DNA from: Wohlfahrtiimonas larvae
Lineage (GTDB): Bacteria; Pseudomonadota; Gammaproteobacteria; Cardiobacteriales; Wohlfahrtiimonadaceae
Direction: 5' to 3'
Length of the DNA: 64,000 nt
NCBI RefSeq assembly: GCF_039543665.1
Contig: NZ_BAABKE010000002.1
Coordinates: forward strand, 124,001-188,000
The stretch's first letter is position 1. The number at the start of each line of letters is the position of its first letter. Shown piece by piece: positions 34,437 to 43,702 of the stretch. Made by a program: the position numbers and the translations under genes. The notes under the pieces are model-generated. The model was given only the letters and a program-made list of their open reading frames with translations, did no database searches and was not told the DNA's origin.

Positions 34437-34841
34437 ATGTTGAATGAAGAACAACTAGATAACTTATACAATTGGGCATTACAAACACAATTTCAATTTT
34501 CTTTAAACACTATGTGGTTTAATTTTTGTATAGAATTGCAGAAAATTGACGAGCAATATGATTTCGAAAGTGTCTCGGGTTTTCAACTTAGGACTCAGGC
34601 TTTTTTTAGTTTATTAGAAAAGATGCTTTTAAATGAAAAAGTGAAATTTAATTATATGGGGACAAAAAATCTAGTTAATTTACCAGTTAAAGAACAATTG
34701 AGATTAATTGAAAATAAATGGCCATGTTTTCCTTATATAAATGAGGATAATGATCTAGATGACTTAGGTCTGTGGTGGTGGATTTATTGTCCTGTCGGGA
34801 TTGTTTGGATTGTATCTGATGGAAATTATGTTTGGACTTGA
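34437..34841 (+). CDS. DUF596-like protein, possible orphan immunity protein
   Basis: 134 residues, AT-rich and aromatic-rich. The middle FFSLLEKMLLNEKVKF and the C-terminus GLWWWIYCPVGIVWIVSDGNYVWT resemble the DUF596 family, whose members often sit beside polymorphic toxins as immunity proteins in Neisseria and Pasteurellaceae. No toxin gene or toxin fragment is next to it: mutS is on one side and a TerC-type gene on the other. It has an SD (AGAGG). The family call is from memory of the C-terminal pattern and should be checked. Confidence 0.55.
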   Translation: MLNEEQLDNLYNWALQTQFQFSLNTMWFNFCIELQKIDEQYDFESVSGFQLRTQAFFSLLEKMLLNEKVKFNYMGTKNLVNLPVKEQLRLIENKWPCFPYINEDNDLDDLGLWWWIYCPVGIVWIVSDGNYVWT

Positions 34842-35065
34842 TTTTTATTATTGAGTAGATGCATTGCTATAGTGTTATTAATAAAGTTTGAGAATGATAA
34901 AATTAGGTGATGTTTGATTGTTAAAGCATTATATATTTAATTTAAACTTGAATATGACTTGAATTAAAAATCAGCACAAAAAATGTGAATTATTGTAAAA
35001 GTATTTGCATCAAAAAAGAAAGTGTTGCACATTATACGCTTCATTTGTCACTATAGAGGAAGTAT

Positions 35066-36631
35066 ATGGAAGTTCTGCTGGACCCGTCGATATGGGTTTC
35101 GCTTATAATCTTAATCGTTTTAGAAATCGTTTTAGGTATAGATAATTTAATTTTTATCGCGATTCTCTCTAATAAACTTCCACCTCGTCAAAGAAACCAC
35201 GCAAGAATCACAGGCTTAAGTTTAGCTTTAGTTATGCGTATTGGTTTATTGTCCGTCATGACGTGGATGATTACTCTGACAAATCCGATTTTTACTGACC
35301 CCATTTTTCAACACTCTTTCTCTGTGCGAGATCTGATTATGATCTTTGGCGGTTTTTTCTTATTGCAAAAAGCAACGAAAGAACTTCATGAGCGCATTGA
35401 AGGTGGCGTTATTATCGAAGGCAAGTCGAAGGGCTATGCTAAATTCTGGCCGATTGTTTTACAAATTATTGTGTTAGATGCAGTATTCTCATTTGATGCA
35501 GTGATTACCGCAACAAGTATTGCTAAACATTTATGGGTAATGATCACAGCAGTGACAATCTCTATGGGATTGATGTTATTTGCTGCGCGTCCATTGACTG
35601 AATTTGTGAATCGACATCCAACCATTGTGGTTTTATGTTTAAGTTTCCTTTTAATGATTGGTTTAAGCCTGATCATGGAAGGGTTTGGTGTAGAAGTACC
35701 TAAAGGCTATATTTATGCGGCAATTGGCTTCTCTGTATTTATTGAGCTGATCAACCAATTGATTAATAGAAATATTTTAAAGCGTGAAAGTAAATATTCA
35801 CGTCGTGAGCGTGCGGCTAATTTAGTCTTGAAAATGTTGGGTACTAATGATAAATCTGAAGAGCATGAAGAAGAAGAGGCCGAAGATAACCCAATTGATG
35901 CAGAATTAGAAGAGCTCTTTGGTGAAGATGAACGAAATATGGTGAGCGGCGTTTTAACCTTAGGCGATCGTGTGATTCGTTCAATTATGACACCACGAAA
36001 TGATATTTCATGGATCAATATTCATTCCTCTAAAGAGGAAATTCTAGCGCAAGTCAAAGAGATTCCTCATAATTATTTTCCTGTATGTGATGGTAGTTTA
36101 GATGAAGTGATCGGTGTTGCGCGTGCAAAGGACATCATTTCAGATTTAATGACCACAGGTGAATTAGATCGTGAAACGACAATTAAACAAGCCATTTATT
36201 CACATCGTTCAACGACAGTTTTAAAGATGATGGATATTTTCCGCCATACAAGTGGGCATATGGTCATTGTGACAGATGATTTTGGTTCTATTCATGGTGT
36301 GATTACATTATTAGATATTATCGAAGCAATTGCAGGTGAATTCCCTGATGAGGATGAAAAAGCATCCATTGAAGAAGTGGGTGAAAATGAATGGATAGTC
36401 GCTGGTTCATGTGATCTTCATTTGGTGGAACAAACATTGGGGGTTCGTGGTTTAGTGGATGAAGAAGATGACTATAGTTCTTTAGGAGGATTATTGGTGG
36501 ATATTTTTGATAAGGTACCATCTATAGGAGATTCTTTAGAGCTGCAAGGTTATCAATTCACAGCACGAGAAGTGGATGATCGTCGAATATTAAGTGTACA
36601 TGTGACTAAACCAAAAATGGAAATGTTGTAG
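35066..36631 (+). CDS. TerC-family membrane protein with CBS and CorC domains
   Basis: 521-residue inner-membrane protein resembling E. coli YoaE/YegH. The TerC membrane domain (residues about 1-235) starts with PSIWVSLIILIVLEIVLGIDNLIFI and has the acidic FSFDAVITA motif. A charged linker (EEHEEEEAEDNPIDAELEELFGED) leads to two CBS domains (about 300-435, VMTP-like SIMTPRNDISWI) and a C-terminal CorC/HlyC-type domain (about 445-518). Such proteins are linked to metal ion homeostasis or extrusion; this one's ion is unknown. SD AGAGGAAG. The hslO-ubiX genes follow in the same direction. Confidence 0.88.
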   Translation: MEVLLDPSIWVSLIILIVLEIVLGIDNLIFIAILSNKLPPRQRNHARITGLSLALVMRIGLLSVMTWMITLTNPIFTDPIFQHSFSVRDLIMIFGGFFLLQKATKELHERIEGGVIIEGKSKGYAKFWPIVLQIIVLDAVFSFDAVITATSIAKHLWVMITAVTISMGLMLFAARPLTEFVNRHPTIVVLCLSFLLMIGLSLIMEGFGVEVPKGYIYAAIGFSVFIELINQLINRNILKRESKYSRRERAANLVLKMLGTNDKSEEHEEEEAEDNPIDAELEELFGEDERNMVSGVLTLGDRVIRSIMTPRNDISWINIHSSKEEILAQVKEIPHNYFPVCDGSLDEVIGVARAKDIISDLMTTGELDRETTIKQAIYSHRSTTVLKMMDIFRHTSGHMVIVTDDFGSIHGVITLLDIIEAIAGEFPDEDEKASIEEVGENEWIVAGSCDLHLVEQTLGVRGLVDEEDDYSSLGGLLVDIFDKVPSIGDSLELQGYQFTAREVDDRRILSVHVTKPKMEML

Positions 36632-36670
36632 TATACTTGCTATTTTACAGTGTTACTTCAGGGTGAGATC

Positions 36671-37519
36671 ATGCAAAATGATGCAAATATATTACAACGC
36701 TTTTTATTTGAGAATCTTCCGATTCGTGGTGAGCGCATCCGTTTAACAACATCATGGCAAGAAGTTTTAGAAAGACGTGAGTATCCTGAAGTTGTTAAAA
36801 AATATTTAGGTGAGTTAGTTGCAACTGCAGCATTATTAAGTGCAACCATTAAGATTGAAGGCAAAATGACGCTTCAGATTGAAGCAACGGGCGCTTTGAA
36901 TATGTTGGTTGTGCAAATTACACATGATGGAGGCTTCCGCGCAACTGCAACCTATCAAGATGATTTACCTGAAAATGCAACTTTTAAAGAGTTGACGGAA
37001 GGTGGTCGTGTTGTGATTACAATCGAAAATGCTCATTCAATTGAAAGTAGTTATCAAGGCGTAATCCCGTTGATTGATGATTCAATCAGTGCTGCAATTG
37101 AGCGCTATTTTGAGACATCCGAGCAGTTACGTACATCTCTATTCTTGCGTAATACAGAAACAACATTGGGTGGATTATTGCTTCAACGTATTCCAGGCGA
37201 AATGGAAGATGAAGATGCTTATAATCGCGTTTGTCATTTAGCAGATACCGTGACAGCAGAAGAACTGGATGAATTAGATACACAAACATTATTGTATCGT
37301 TTGTATTCAGAAGATGATGTCCGTTTATTTGAAGAAGAGTCATTGCATTTTCAATGTCAATGTTCTCGTGATCGTTCCATAGGTGTATTGAAACAATTCT
37401 CAATTGATGAGCTTAAAAATATTATTACCGAAGAAGGGCAAGTAAGTGTTGCATGTGAATTCTGTGGTAAATCTTATGATTTTGGTGAGCAAAATTTAAA
37501 AGAGATTGAAAATGCCTAA
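36671..37519 (+). CDS. hslO: Redox-regulated chaperone Hsp33
   Basis: Cytosolic holdase switched on by oxidation of its zinc site. Start ATG 36671 follows AGGGTGAG; the upstream in-frame GTG (36650) is less likely. 282 residues. The four zinc cysteines are Cys229, Cys231 (CQCS) and Cys262, Cys265 (CEFC). The N-terminal domain shows the Hsp33 pattern LGELVAATALLSATIKIEGKMTLQIEATGAL. It overlaps ubiX by 8 bases. Confidence 0.95.
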   Translation: MQNDANILQRFLFENLPIRGERIRLTTSWQEVLERREYPEVVKKYLGELVATAALLSATIKIEGKMTLQIEATGALNMLVVQITHDGGFRATATYQDDLPENATFKELTEGGRVVITIENAHSIESSYQGVIPLIDDSISAAIERYFETSEQLRTSLFLRNTETTLGGLLLQRIPGEMEDEDAYNRVCHLADTVTAEELDELDTQTLLYRLYSEDDVRLFEEESLHFQCQCSRDRSIGVLKQFSIDELKNIITEEGQVSVACEFCGKSYDFGEQNLKEIENA

Positions 37520-38138
37520 TGTCAAAGAGAAAGAAAGAATCTCTATCGCAATTACAGGCGCTTCTGGTGTTCAATATAGTTTACGTTTAATTGAAGTATT
37601 ATTATCTTATGGTTATCCATTAAATATTGTTATTAGCAAAGCTGCTTTATTAGTTTTTGCGATGGAGATGGATATTCAGTTGGGTAGCCAGCCACAGGTT
37701 CAAAAAGAACGTTTATTATCGTTGGTTCAATGTGATGATCCAACCTTAGTGACTGTTTATGGGATTGAAGATTGGAGTGCCCCAATGGCATCAGGCTCTA
37801 ATGTTTCTAAAGCAATGGTGATTGTACCTGCCACAACGGGAACATTGAGCGCAGTAGCAACAGGGCAATCTAATAATTTAATTGAGCGTGCTGCGGATGT
37901 TATGATGAAAGAGCGCAAGCCTCTAGTCATTGTGCTTCGAGAAACACCTTTGAATGCCATTCATTTAAAAAATATGTTAACGTTAACCGAAGCAGGTGCA
38001 ATTGTTATGCCTGCTAATCCTGGTTTTTATCATATGCCGCAAACAGTGAATGACATCATTGATTTTATGGTGGCTAGAATTTTAGATCAGCTGGATATTG
38101 AACATAATCTCATGAATAAATGGGGCGATTTAAAATAA
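37512..38138 (+). CDS. ubiX: Flavin prenyltransferase UbiX
   Basis: Makes prenylated FMN for the UbiD decarboxylase of ubiquinone synthesis. 208 residues from ATG 37512, which lies inside the end of hslO (8-base overlap). The N-terminal FMN-binding IAITGASGVQYSLRLIEVL and the later MVIVPATTGTLSAVATGQSNNLIERAADVMMKERKPLVIVLRETPLNAIHLKNM are classic. No ubiD in the window. Confidence 0.95.
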   Translation: MPNVKEKERISIAITGASGVQYSLRLIEVLLSYGYPLNIVISKAALLVFAMEMDIQLGSQPQVQKERLLSLVQCDDPTLVTVYGIEDWSAPMASGSNVSKAMVIVPATTGTLSAVATGQSNNLIERAADVMMKERKPLVIVLRETPLNAIHLKNMLTLTEAGAIVMPANPGFYHMPQTVNDIIDFMVARILDQLDIEHNLMNKWGDLK

Positions 38139-38158
38139 GTTAATTTTAAGGATAGACA

Positions 38159-39082
38159 GTGGAACAATCGAAATATCAAGCATTTTTTCATGGCGAATTG
38201 AAAACTGGGCATTCAAAAGAAATGGCCATACGAGCCTTGGCAGGTGCTTATCAAAAAGAAGATGACTTTTTTGAATCATGGTTTTCAGGAGATAAGATTG
38301 TTGTTAAGAAAGAAGCAACCTTAGAGGAAGCCGAATATATTCGCGACTATTTGGGGGATTTGGGATTGATGATTCAGATTGAGCCATTGAATCAAGATCG
38401 CCAAACTATTGAGGATGTTGAAAAAGAAACTGAGCAATTATTAGAAGATGCCTTTGCTAAAATTCAGCAAACATTGAAAGATGTTCAGTCAACAGATGCT
38501 CATGAACCAAAGAAAATTGTTGTTCGTGTGCAACCAGCACCTATGATGAAGCGTGCTATGGCATATTTATTAGATATTATTATTTGTATGATTATTTCTA
38601 ATCTATTATTAGAATTAGTATTAGGGCCATTAGGTTTATTCAATACAATGCCTATTCACGAATTATCTCTAGCCATGAATAATGCAACTACTCAAGAAGA
38701 CATCCGAAATATTGTCGATAGTTATATGGGGAATGATGAATTTGCCAGTTTAATTATGCAGATGATGTTTTTTGTATTTGCCATTCAAGTATTATATTTT
38801 GGTATTTTAGATAGCAAATATAATGCGACTTTGGGTAAAAAATTATTTAGAATTAAGGTTTATTCCTTAGTTTCTCCGCAAATTTTGCTAAGACAAGCTG
38901 CATTGCGACAAGTTTTCATTATTGTTGCATTTTTTATTCTAGCAACCTTTTTGGGTAGTATTGGTTTGTTGATTCTATTGGGTATTTTTATCATGGGTGC
39001 TTATGATAAACGAGGATTAAAACAAACATTATTTGATCGTTTGACTGCAACCGTTGTGGGTATTGATCAATCAAAGCGATAA
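38159..39082 (+). CDS. RDD family membrane protein with an N-terminal alpha/beta domain
   Basis: 307 residues. Residues 1-80 form a small soluble domain (FFHGELKTGHSKEMAIRALAGAY...WFSGDKIVVKKEATLEEAEYIRDYLGDLGLMIQIEP). As I recall it, a similar pattern precedes RDD or DUF805 domains in Moraxellaceae and Pseudomonas proteins. A charged helix follows, then an RDD domain (about 135-300) with the opening Arg in KRAMAYLLDIIICM and three or four helices. Function unknown. The GTG start at 38159 follows AAGGA. Between ubiX and zipA. Confidence 0.78.
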   Translation: MEQSKYQAFFHGELKTGHSKEMAIRALAGAYQKEDDFFESWFSGDKIVVKKEATLEEAEYIRDYLGDLGLMIQIEPLNQDRQTIEDVEKETEQLLEDAFAKIQQTLKDVQSTDAHEPKKIVVRVQPAPMMKRAMAYLLDIIICMIISNLLLELVLGPLGLFNTMPIHELSLAMNNATTQEDIRNIVDSYMGNDEFASLIMQMMFFVFAIQVLYFGILDSKYNATLGKKLFRIKVYSLVSPQILLRQAALRQVFIIVAFFILATFLGSIGLLILLGIFIMGAYDKRGLKQTLFDRLTATVVGIDQSKR

Positions 39083-39172
39083 GATTAAATAGTTGAAATG
39101 TTATTTTTTTAGTATGATAGAGCTTTGATTATCACCTTTATCAGATATAAAAACGCGAATAAGGAAATAGGT

Positions 39173-40045
39173 ATGCTTGGATCAATCGGATCTATTATTT
39201 TACTCATAATCATTGTAGGTTGTATCGTCTATTGGTTTGTATTGAAAAAACAAATTGATGAGGAAGATGGCGATAGAATAGAGCCTAGTATTGATAGTAG
39301 TTTTTCTGAATTTAGTCAGAAAGAATTACCGAAAGATCAGGATAAAGATATGTTTGAGGATGATGGGAATGACATTGTTGCATCCAATGCTGTCAAAACT
39401 GAAGAAACTATCGAATCCGTCTCTCAAAAAGATATTCATGAAGAAAAAGTTCAAAGCGAGCAAGATGATCTGATTACTGAGGCTCAGTCTGTATCTGTAG
39501 AAGCGGAAGTTAAGAAAGGTTTCTTTGCGCGTATGAAAGAATCTTTGATGGGAAATAAAGAAGTTGTTTCATCTGCTAATGAAGAAAACCTTGCACGCCC
39601 TGCGGCTATTCGAACTGTTGCTTTGATTTTAAAAGCTCCTGATGATCAGCCCTATTTAGGCCAAGAAGTTTTGGAAGTAGGTCATGATCTTAAGTTAATG
39701 ATTGGTGGCGAAGGATTTTTGCAGCAGATTGTGACAACATATTTAGGCGATGAACCGATGTATAGCATTGCGCATATGATTCATCCTGGTAGTTTCAATG
39801 ACCCAGAAATTTTAAAAGCGGAAATCCCAGGTTTATTGTTCTTTGCTCAAATTCCTGGGCCAGATGCACACATGAATACAGTGCAGTATATGTTGAAAGC
39901 TGCGGCATTTTTTGGTCAAGAGTTAGGTGGTACACTTTTGGATGAAAATCAACGACCTGTTGATCAAGAGTATGTGCAAAAATTATTATCAGATATTAGT
40001 GAAATTGAACAGCAAGCTTGGGCAAAGCATCGAGCAAATCATTAA
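39173..40045 (+). CDS. zipA: Cell division protein ZipA
   Basis: FtsZ tether of the inner membrane, essentially restricted to Gammaproteobacteria. Start ATG 39173 after AAGGAAATAGG; 290 residues. It has an N-terminal anchor (MLGSIGSIILLIIIVGCIVYWFV), an acidic linker and a C-terminal FtsZ-binding domain from about residue 140 (TVALILKAPDDQPYLGQEVL ... AQIPGPDAHMNTVQYMLKAAAFFGQELGGTLLDE). The zipA-ligA order is the common one in this class, but a strong terminator separates them here. Confidence 0.9.
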   Translation: MLGSIGSIILLIIIVGCIVYWFVLKKQIDEEDGDRIEPSIDSSFSEFSQKELPKDQDKDMFEDDGNDIVASNAVKTEETIESVSQKDIHEEKVQSEQDDLITEAQSVSVEAEVKKGFFARMKESLMGNKEVVSSANEENLARPAAIRTVALILKAPDDQPYLGQEVLEVGHDLKLMIGGEGFLQQIVTTYLGDEPMYSIAHMIHPGSFNDPEILKAEIPGLLFFAQIPGPDAHMNTVQYMLKAAAFFGQELGGTLLDENQRPVDQEYVQKLLSDISEIEQQAWAKHRANH

Positions 40046-40075
40046 GTATTAATATTATGAAAGAAAGATAAAAAG

Positions 40076-40106
40076 TGTTCTTAAATAAATTTTAAGAACA
40101 TTTTTT
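40076..40106 (+). terminator. Terminator after zipA
   Basis: 10-bp stem TGTTCTTAAA / TTTAAGAACA, 5-base loop, then TTTTTT. Confidence 0.9.
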
Positions 40107-40140
40107 ATGGACGAAAGATTAATTAAGTTAGGGAAGAAAA

Positions 40141-42159
40141 ATGAGTGATTCAATTAGGGATCGTATTGCCGAATTAGTGGCAGAAATTAATCGACAAAAT
40201 TATAACTACCATGTATTGGATCAAATTGAGCTCACTGATTCAGAGTTTGATGCGCTTTTTCTTGAATTAAAAACATTGGAAGCAGAGCATCCAGAGTTAA
40301 TTTTACCAAACTCGCCCACGCAAAAAGTGGGGGGTATGATTTTAAAGGAATTTAATCAAATTACGCATGAAATGCCTATGTTGTCATTGGATAATGCATT
40401 TAATGAAGATGATGTAATGAGGTTTGATGAACGGATTCGTGAAAAGTTGACATCATCTGAATTGGCAACATTAACTTATTGGGCAGAGCCAAAATTAGAT
40501 GGTTTGGCAATTAGTATTCTATATGAAAATGGCCGTTTGGTGCGTGCAGCAACGAGAGGTGATGGTATACAAGGCGAAGATGTGACGGAGAATGTTAAGA
40601 CCATTCAAAGCATTCCATTGGTATTAACTGGGAATTTTCCTGCACGATTAGAGGTGCGTGGTGAAGCATTTATGCGTAAGTCAGTATTTGAAAAATTGAA
40701 TTTAGCGCGTTTGAAGAAAAATGAGAAACCATTTGCTAATCCTCGTAATGCCGCAGCTGGCAGTATTCGTCAGCTGGATTCCAAAATTGCGGCAGAACGT
40801 CAATTAAGTTTTTATGCTTATGGGATTGGTATCATTGAAGAAAATCCTCAAGAATTTACAGCGCACTCAGAAGCATTGATAGGCTTGCAATCATTGGGGT
40901 TGCCTGTTTGTCCATTGAATCAAAGTGCGAAAAATGTGAAGGATTTGATTGCTTATCAAGAGAAAATTTTGTCGAATCGTGATCAATTACCGTATGAGAT
41001 TGATGGTGTTGTTTACAAAGTGGATCAATATGCACTGCAAGAAAAGTTAGGGTTTGTTTCCCGTGCACCACGTTTTGCAATTGCCCATAAGTTTTTAGCA
41101 ATGGAAGCGCGCACAACATTGTTGGATGTGGATTTTCAAGTAGGTAGAACGGGTTCAATTACGCCAGTTGCGCGTTTGGAACCTGTGAATGTTGCAGGCG
41201 TAATGGTATCAAATGCAACATTGCATAACGAAGATGAAATTAATCGCTTACAAGTGATGATTGGTGATGAAGTGATGATTCGCCGCGCAGGCGATGTGAT
41301 TCCTCAAGTAATCCGAGTTGTGTTGGAGCATCGTGATGAAAATGTTCGTCCAATTCTATTTCCAAAAACTTGCCCTGTATGTGATTCAGCAATTGAACGT
41401 GTGGAAGGTGAAGCGGTTGCCCGTTGCACAGGTGGATTCAGCTGTAAGGCACAACGCATTGAGCGCTTAAAGCATTTCGTATCTCGTAAAGCGATGGATA
41501 TCGAAGGTTTGGGTGAAAAATGGTTAGAGATTTTTGTGAATGAAAATCTAGTAACAGATCCTGCTGATTTATATGTGTTAAATAAAGCTCAATTATTAGA
41601 GTTGCCAAGAATGGGGGAGAAATCTGCAGATAATATTTTGGCAAGTATCGAAGGTAGTAAACAACCTAAATTTAGTGCATTTTTATATTCATTGGGTATT
41701 CGTGAAATTGGAGAAGCAACAGCACGTGTATTGGCAGATCAGTATGCATCATTAGAAGCATTGCAAAATGAAACGGCTGAGAACTTTCAAAAAATTGATG
41801 ATATTGGTCCTGTGATGGCGAATCATTTGGTGGAATTTTTCCGTAACGAAGCTAGTCAACAATTATTACAGCGTTTAACAAGCTTTGTAGAAATTCAATA
41901 CCCTGCACCCATTGCTAATGCAGGTGATTTACCACTATCAGGTGAAACTTGGGTTGCAACAGGATCATTGGCACATTTTTCCCGTGATGGCATTAAGGAT
42001 CGCTTGATTGAGTTAGGGGCAAAAGTTGCTAGCTCTGTTTCTAAAAATACAACAGTTGTCTTGGCAGGCGAGAAAGCTGGCTCTAAATTGTCAAAAGCTG
42101 AAGAATTGGGAATCACGGTGATGAATGAAGAAGAATTCTTGGCGAAATATCCTTTGTAA
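40141..42159 (+). CDS. ligA: NAD-dependent DNA ligase LigA
   Basis: Seals nicks in replication and repair. 672 residues (E. coli 671). Adenylation Lys in WAEPKLDGLAIS (near 119), zinc cysteines CPVC ... CTGGFSC (near 411-436), helix-hairpin-helix repeats and a C-terminal BRCT domain (about 595-672, SGETWVATGSLAHFSRDGI). It lies 35 bases past a terminator, so it needs its own promoter. Its stop codon overlaps the trmO start (TAATG). Confidence 0.97.
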   Translation: MSDSIRDRIAELVAEINRQNYNYHVLDQIELTDSEFDALFLELKTLEAEHPELILPNSPTQKVGGMILKEFNQITHEMPMLSLDNAFNEDDVMRFDERIREKLTSSELATLTYWAEPKLDGLAISILYENGRLVRAATRGDGIQGEDVTENVKTIQSIPLVLTGNFPARLEVRGEAFMRKSVFEKLNLARLKKNEKPFANPRNAAAGSIRQLDSKIAAERQLSFYAYGIGIIEENPQEFTAHSEALIGLQSLGLPVCPLNQSAKNVKDLIAYQEKILSNRDQLPYEIDGVVYKVDQYALQEKLGFVSRAPRFAIAHKFLAMEARTTLLDVDFQVGRTGSITPVARLEPVNVAGVMVSNATLHNEDEINRLQVMIGDEVMIRRAGDVIPQVIRVVLEHRDENVRPILFPKTCPVCDSAIERVEGEAVARCTGGFSCKAQRIERLKHFVSRKAMDIEGLGEKWLEIFVNENLVTDPADLYVLNKAQLLELPRMGEKSADNILASIEGSKQPKFSAFLYSLGIREIGEATARVLADQYASLEALQNETAENFQKIDDIGPVMANHLVEFFRNEASQQLLQRLTSFVEIQYPAPIANAGDLPLSGETWVATGSLAHFSRDGIKDRLIELGAKVASSVSKNTTVVLAGEKAGSKLSKAEELGITVMNEEEFLAKYPL

Positions 42160-42833
42160 TGAATATTAAACCGATTGCGATCATTGAGGGATGCTATCCT
42201 GAAAAATTTGGTATTCCTCGTCAAGCAAGGCTTGTGACATCGGCGGAAGCTGAGATTAAATTGATTCCGCCTTATCAATCTAAAGACTTTTTGGATGGCT
42301 TAGAGAACTATAGCCATATTTGGTTGATTTTTGGTTTTCATCAAAATGAATGGCAGGGTGATGCAAAGGTTCGGCCACAGCGTTTAGGTGGTAATCAAAA
42401 AATGGGGGTATTCGCAACACGTAGCCCATATCGTCCGAATGGCCTAGGATTATCTGCTGTGAAAATTGTATCGATTGATTATGATAATGTGATGATCACA
42501 GTGGAAGGGCATGATCTTGTGAATGGTACGCCTATTTATGATATTAAGCCGTACATTCCATTTACGGATAGCATTTTGGATGCTGAATCACAATTTGCCA
42601 AGGAAGCACCTGAAAATTGCAGGGTAAGTATTCATGCATCTGCACAAATGGCATTTAATTTATTGGATGAAAAAGCAAAGGATCTGATTCAATCTGTGAT
42701 TGCTCAGAATCCTTTGCCACCATATCATCAAAATCTAGATCGCATTTATGGGATTGCTATTTTAGATTTAAACGTCCGCTTTAAACGTAATCAGCATGGC
42801 TTTGAAATTTTAGAAATTCATCGGAACTTCTAA
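42159..42833 (+). CDS. trmO: tRNA t6A37 methyltransferase TrmO (TsaA/YaeB family)
   Basis: Methylates N6 of threonylcarbamoyl-adenosine at position 37 of tRNA-Thr. 224 residues with the family core IAIIEGCYPEKFGIPRQARLVTSAEAEI, YSHIWLIFGFHQNEW, GVFATRSPYRPNGLGLSAVKI and DIKPYIPFTDSI. Coupled to ligA by a one-base overlap. Its 3' end overlaps the convergent pirin gene by 24 bases. Confidence 0.92.
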   Translation: MNIKPIAIIEGCYPEKFGIPRQARLVTSAEAEIKLIPPYQSKDFLDGLENYSHIWLIFGFHQNEWQGDAKVRPQRLGGNQKMGVFATRSPYRPNGLGLSAVKIVSIDYDNVMITVEGHDLVNGTPIYDIKPYIPFTDSILDAESQFAKEAPENCRVSIHASAQMAFNLLDEKAKDLIQSVIAQNPLPPYHQNLDRIYGIAILDLNVRFKRNQHGFEILEIHRNF

Positions 42834-43532
42834 AATTAAGACTTTAGCTGTATTGATTTTAGTTGTTACTGCAAATTCTGCCAAATCATCAAACATAATT
42901 GCATCTTTTGTATTGAGTTTTTCATCTCGTACCATTGCATCACCTTCTAGAATAAAGATGTATGTACCATTATTTGCATCATGCTTTTGATATTTTACAG
43001 CTGTATTTGCATCTATAGTTGCCAATGAGAACCATGCATTTTGATGAATCCAAACGCTATCTTTAGTATTACGATCAGGTGATAGTAATGTGAGGAAATT
43101 GTTGTGGCTTTGATCAAAATTAATGGTTTTTTGTTGGTAGCGAGGTGTGACATTTCTTTCATTTGGGAAAACCCAAATTTGTAAGAAATTTACATCTGTA
43201 TCTGCATTGGCATTATATTCGCTGTGAACGATGCCAGTACCAGCACTCATCACTTGAATATCACCATTTTTGATCACTTTTTCATTACCATTGCTATCTT
43301 TGTGTGCTAAATCGCCTGATAACGGAATAGAAATAATTTCCATATTATCATGTGGATGCGAACCAAAACCGCGACCACCCATCACAACGTCATCATTGAT
43401 CACGCGTAAAGCACCAAAATGAACCCATTCAGGATTTTGATAATTGGCAAAGCTAAAGGAATGATGGCTTTTTAACCAACCATGAGAAGCGTAGCCACGA
43501 TCTTCACTGCGTAAGATTTTGTAGTTTTTCAT
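42810..43532 (-). CDS. Pirin family protein (YhhW-like)
   Basis: Bicupin of 240 residues. The pirin N-terminus is clear: RGYASHGWLKSHHSFSFANYQNPEWVHFGALRVINDD, then FGSHPHDNMEIISIPLSGDLAHKDS with the metal-binding His and Glu residues. E. coli YhhW has quercetinase activity in vitro; the role in cells is unclear. A tiny ATG-CAA-TGA reading frame overlaps the start codon, and the SD (AAGGAAA) is nearer to that first ATG. Confidence 0.9.
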   Translation of the reverse strand: MKNYKILRSEDRGYASHGWLKSHHSFSFANYQNPEWVHFGALRVINDDVVMGGRGFGSHPHDNMEIISIPLSGDLAHKDSNGNEKVIKNGDIQVMSAGTGIVHSEYNANADTDVNFLQIWVFPNERNVTPRYQQKTINFDQSHNNFLTLLSPDRNTKDSVWIHQNAWFSLATIDANTAVKYQKHDANNGTYIFILEGDAMVRDEKLNTKDAIMFDDLAEFAVTTKINTAKVLILEVPMNF

Positions 43533-43702
43533 TGCATTGTTTCCTTTTTGGAATAATTAAAAGATTGAAGCTATTATAAGTCATAAAATAGTCGATTATC
43601 GTTTCAATTATGGAACTATGTTTGCCAAAATTGCATAATTATCACAGCAAAGGATGTGGAAAATCTGTAAACTTGAGCTGAAAAGTTTAAAGTGAAGATG
43701 AT

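Noticed and set aside
34842..35065. A small gene or promoter in the 224-base gap before the TerC-type gene
   Set aside because: Very AT-rich with many stops; TTGCAT and TATACG are present but 22 bases apart, too far for a normal promoter.
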